DNA of 7,368 nt from an uncultured Lachnospiraceae bacterium (GTDB lineage Bacteria > Bacillota > Clostridia > Lachnospirales > Lachnospiraceae): positions 1 to 7,368 of the forward strand of contig CAMWUU010000178.1 in the NCBI GenBank assembly GCA_947177515.1, read 5' to 3'. The notes under the pieces are model-generated. The model was not told the DNA's origin. It worked only from the letters and a program-made list of their open reading frames with translations, and searched no databases. Numbering within the stretch: the first letter of the stretch is position 1; every line of letters starts with the position of its first letter. Of the stretch, positions 6,249 through 7,368 are shown one piece after another. A program made the translations under genes and the position numbers.

Positions 6249-6296
6249 TGGGCTGGTGGGGGAAGGCTCCTTTTAACCTGCCTCCTCCCCCGCCCA
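6249..6296 (-). repeat. Interrupted GC-rich hairpin between the surface protein and small protein genes
   Basis: Three blocks pair around a 12-base loop (6268-6279): TGGGC (6249-6253) with GCCCA (6292-6296), GGGGGA (6258-6263) with TCCCCC (6286-6291), and AGGC (6264-6267) with GCCT (6280-6283). That gives 15 pairs, mostly G-C, with a four-base bulge on one side and a two-base bulge on the other. No T run follows on the minus strand, so it does not look like a classical terminator. It fills most of the 84-base gap and could stabilise or process the mRNA, or tune expression between the genes. Confidence 0.5.
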
Positions 6297-6307
6297 CTTA
6301 TTCCCCT

Positions 6308-7368
6308 TTATACCTCGTCACTAAAATGTTTCTTTTTGTATACCTTAATCATAACTGTCCTGGTGACAATGGTGCCAACCAATAGCGCTCCAACAAGGCA
6401 GAGCACATAAGCCCATACCGGCATCAAAGGCTTTTTGGCTTCCCTAACATCGCCGCCATTCACCGGTTCTCCCCATTCACCCGGGTCATAATCGCCACCC
6501 CAGTTATTGTCCATTTCCGCCTGTATATAAGTGGACGGAATCTCAAAATCCTTTGTTACTTCATCGCCGTTGCTGTCCTCAAAATGTACGATCAGCTTAC
6601 CCGTTGCCTGACCTTCCATAATCGGAAGCACGGAAATTTCCTGATAACTGCTGCTGCCCGCGGACACCGTACCGATTATAGCAGATGAACCGGTTTCAAA
6701 CTGAAGATAATCACTCTCCATCGTAACATAGACATTGTTCAGGGAAGAGCGACCCATATTGTAGAAATCAAACATCAGGGTCGTCGCCTGGTTGACCGTC
6801 GGGGTATCCCACCCATAGCCAAGTGCCAGGTTCTGCAGGGCAGGACGGGAGTTTTCGACCGCCTGGAGTTTTACCGGGAGATCCTCTTTTACGCCACCCT
6901 CCTTCGTATCCGCCTCGGACATATCCTCGTACTCATATGCCACATTGATCATCAGGTCATAGGAGCCGGTTGCCGTATCTGACTTCACCTTCAGGTTAAT
7001 CGTATTTTCCGATGTTTCGCCAGGCTTTATGGAATCAACGTAAAAACTGTTGCTGCCCTTTGTTGCTGAAAACACATCATCCTTCTGCAATACGGTCACC
7101 GTGATATTCTTTGCTGCCTTGCTTGCATGGGTGTTGCGCAGCTTAAATGTAAAATCAAAGGTTGAACCCGCACGCAGCTCTTCCTCACTCATTGTAAAGG
7201 ATTCCACAATCAGTTTCGGCCGGCTGTTAACGGACGAATTCTGGTTCTGGACATTCAGAATATAAACTGCTGTCTGCTCTGTCTGCGGCTTATCGTCCGC
7301 ATCCTTGTAGGAATACTCAAGCTTTAAGGTATTAAATCCCTCACGTATGCTGTCACCAAGTTTAAAGG
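6308..7368 (-). CDS. Membrane-anchored extracellular protein with CARDB/COG1361-like repeats (N-terminus outside window)
   Basis: The frame is open to the right edge, so only the last 352 residues are seen; the true start is beyond 7368. Two beta-rich repeats start at visible residues 48 (NSRPKLIVESF) and 173 (NSRPALQNLAL), 125 residues apart. Both are of the kind in CARDB and COG1361 S-layer-like proteins, with patterns such as AGSTFDFTFKLRNT and IKPGETSENTINLKV. Residues 1-47 look like the end of an earlier repeat. A Gly/Asp/Glu/Trp-rich linker (about 284-313) leads to one membrane segment (about 316-340) and a basic cytoplasmic tail (KVYKKKHFSDEV). The protein is thus expected to stand on the outer face of the cell, held by its C-terminus. 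It precedes the small membrane protein and the MacB-type permease. A role as the extracellular partner of that permease, in place of a MacA-type adaptor, is inference. An internal GTG at 7207 is not a credible start. Confidence 0.82.
   Translation of the reverse strand, partial: FKLGDSIREGFNTLKLEYSYKDADDKPQTEQTAVYILNVQNQNSSVNSRPKLIVESFTMSEEELRAGSTFDFTFKLRNTHASKAAKNITVTVLQKDDVFSATKGSNSFYVDSIKPGETSENTINLKVKSDTATGSYDLMINVAYEYEDMSEADTKEGGVKEDLPVKLQAVENSRPALQNLALGYGWDTPTVNQATTLMFDFYNMGRSSLNNVYVTMESDYLQFETGSSAIIGTVSAGSSSYQEISVLPIMEGQATGKLIVHFEDSNGDEVTKDFEIPSTYIQAEMDNNWGGDYDPGEWGEPVNGGDVREAKKPLMPVWAYVLCLVGALLVGTIVTRTVMIKVYKKKHFSDEV

Noticed and set aside
6281..6306. G-rich run on the minus strand as a G-quadruplex.
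   Set aside because: Only three runs of three or more G are present, and the same bases pair better in the hairpin.

Overview
The window looks like a chromosomal segment of a low-to-mid-GC Firmicute, most likely a Clostridia/Lachnospiraceae-type bacterium. This rests on strong AGGAGG-type ribosome binding sites, a GerMN-family lipoprotein, a WalR-like response regulator, a ComEA of the SLBB plus helix-hairpin-helix type and a CARDB-like surface protein next to a MacB-type permease. The family-level assignment is inference from gene content, not from a marker gene. All eight genes lie on the minus strand, so transcription runs from the right edge to the left. No RNA gene, CRISPR array, insertion sequence or attachment site was seen.

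Right block (about 7368 to 4633): the C-terminal part of a membrane-anchored, repeat-bearing extracellular protein (CARDB/COG1361-like), a small single-pass membrane protein of 87 residues, and a MacB/FtsX-type ABC permease. The last two overlap by 11 bases. An interrupted GC-rich hairpin sits between the first two genes. No ATPase gene is in the window; if the permease is canonical, its ATPase lies outside.

Middle block (about 4578 to 3390): trmO, encoding the tRNA t6A37 methyltransferase, then a small YdcZ/DUF606 drug/metabolite transporter. Between them is a hairpin that fits an intrinsic terminator and also contains the Shine-Dalgarno sequence of the transporter gene.

Left block (3323 to 1): a good sigma-A-like promoter, then comEA, an OmpR-family response regulator, its sensor kinase, and a GerMN-type lipoprotein cut by the left edge. 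Gaps of 34, 12 and 14 bases indicate one operon. A TGTAAA-N5-TGTATT direct repeat lies at the predicted transcription start. It matches the known WalR/YycF box with one mismatch, and the operon encodes a WalR-like regulator, so autoregulation is plausible. The regulator, kinase and GerMN-lipoprotein order resembles the actinobacterial MtrA-MtrB-LpqB system, here headed by a DNA-uptake gene.

I see no clear case for a wholly new defence or mobile system. The most interesting items are the ComEA-headed two-component/lipoprotein operon with its candidate autoregulatory site, and the surface-protein/small-protein/permease cluster.
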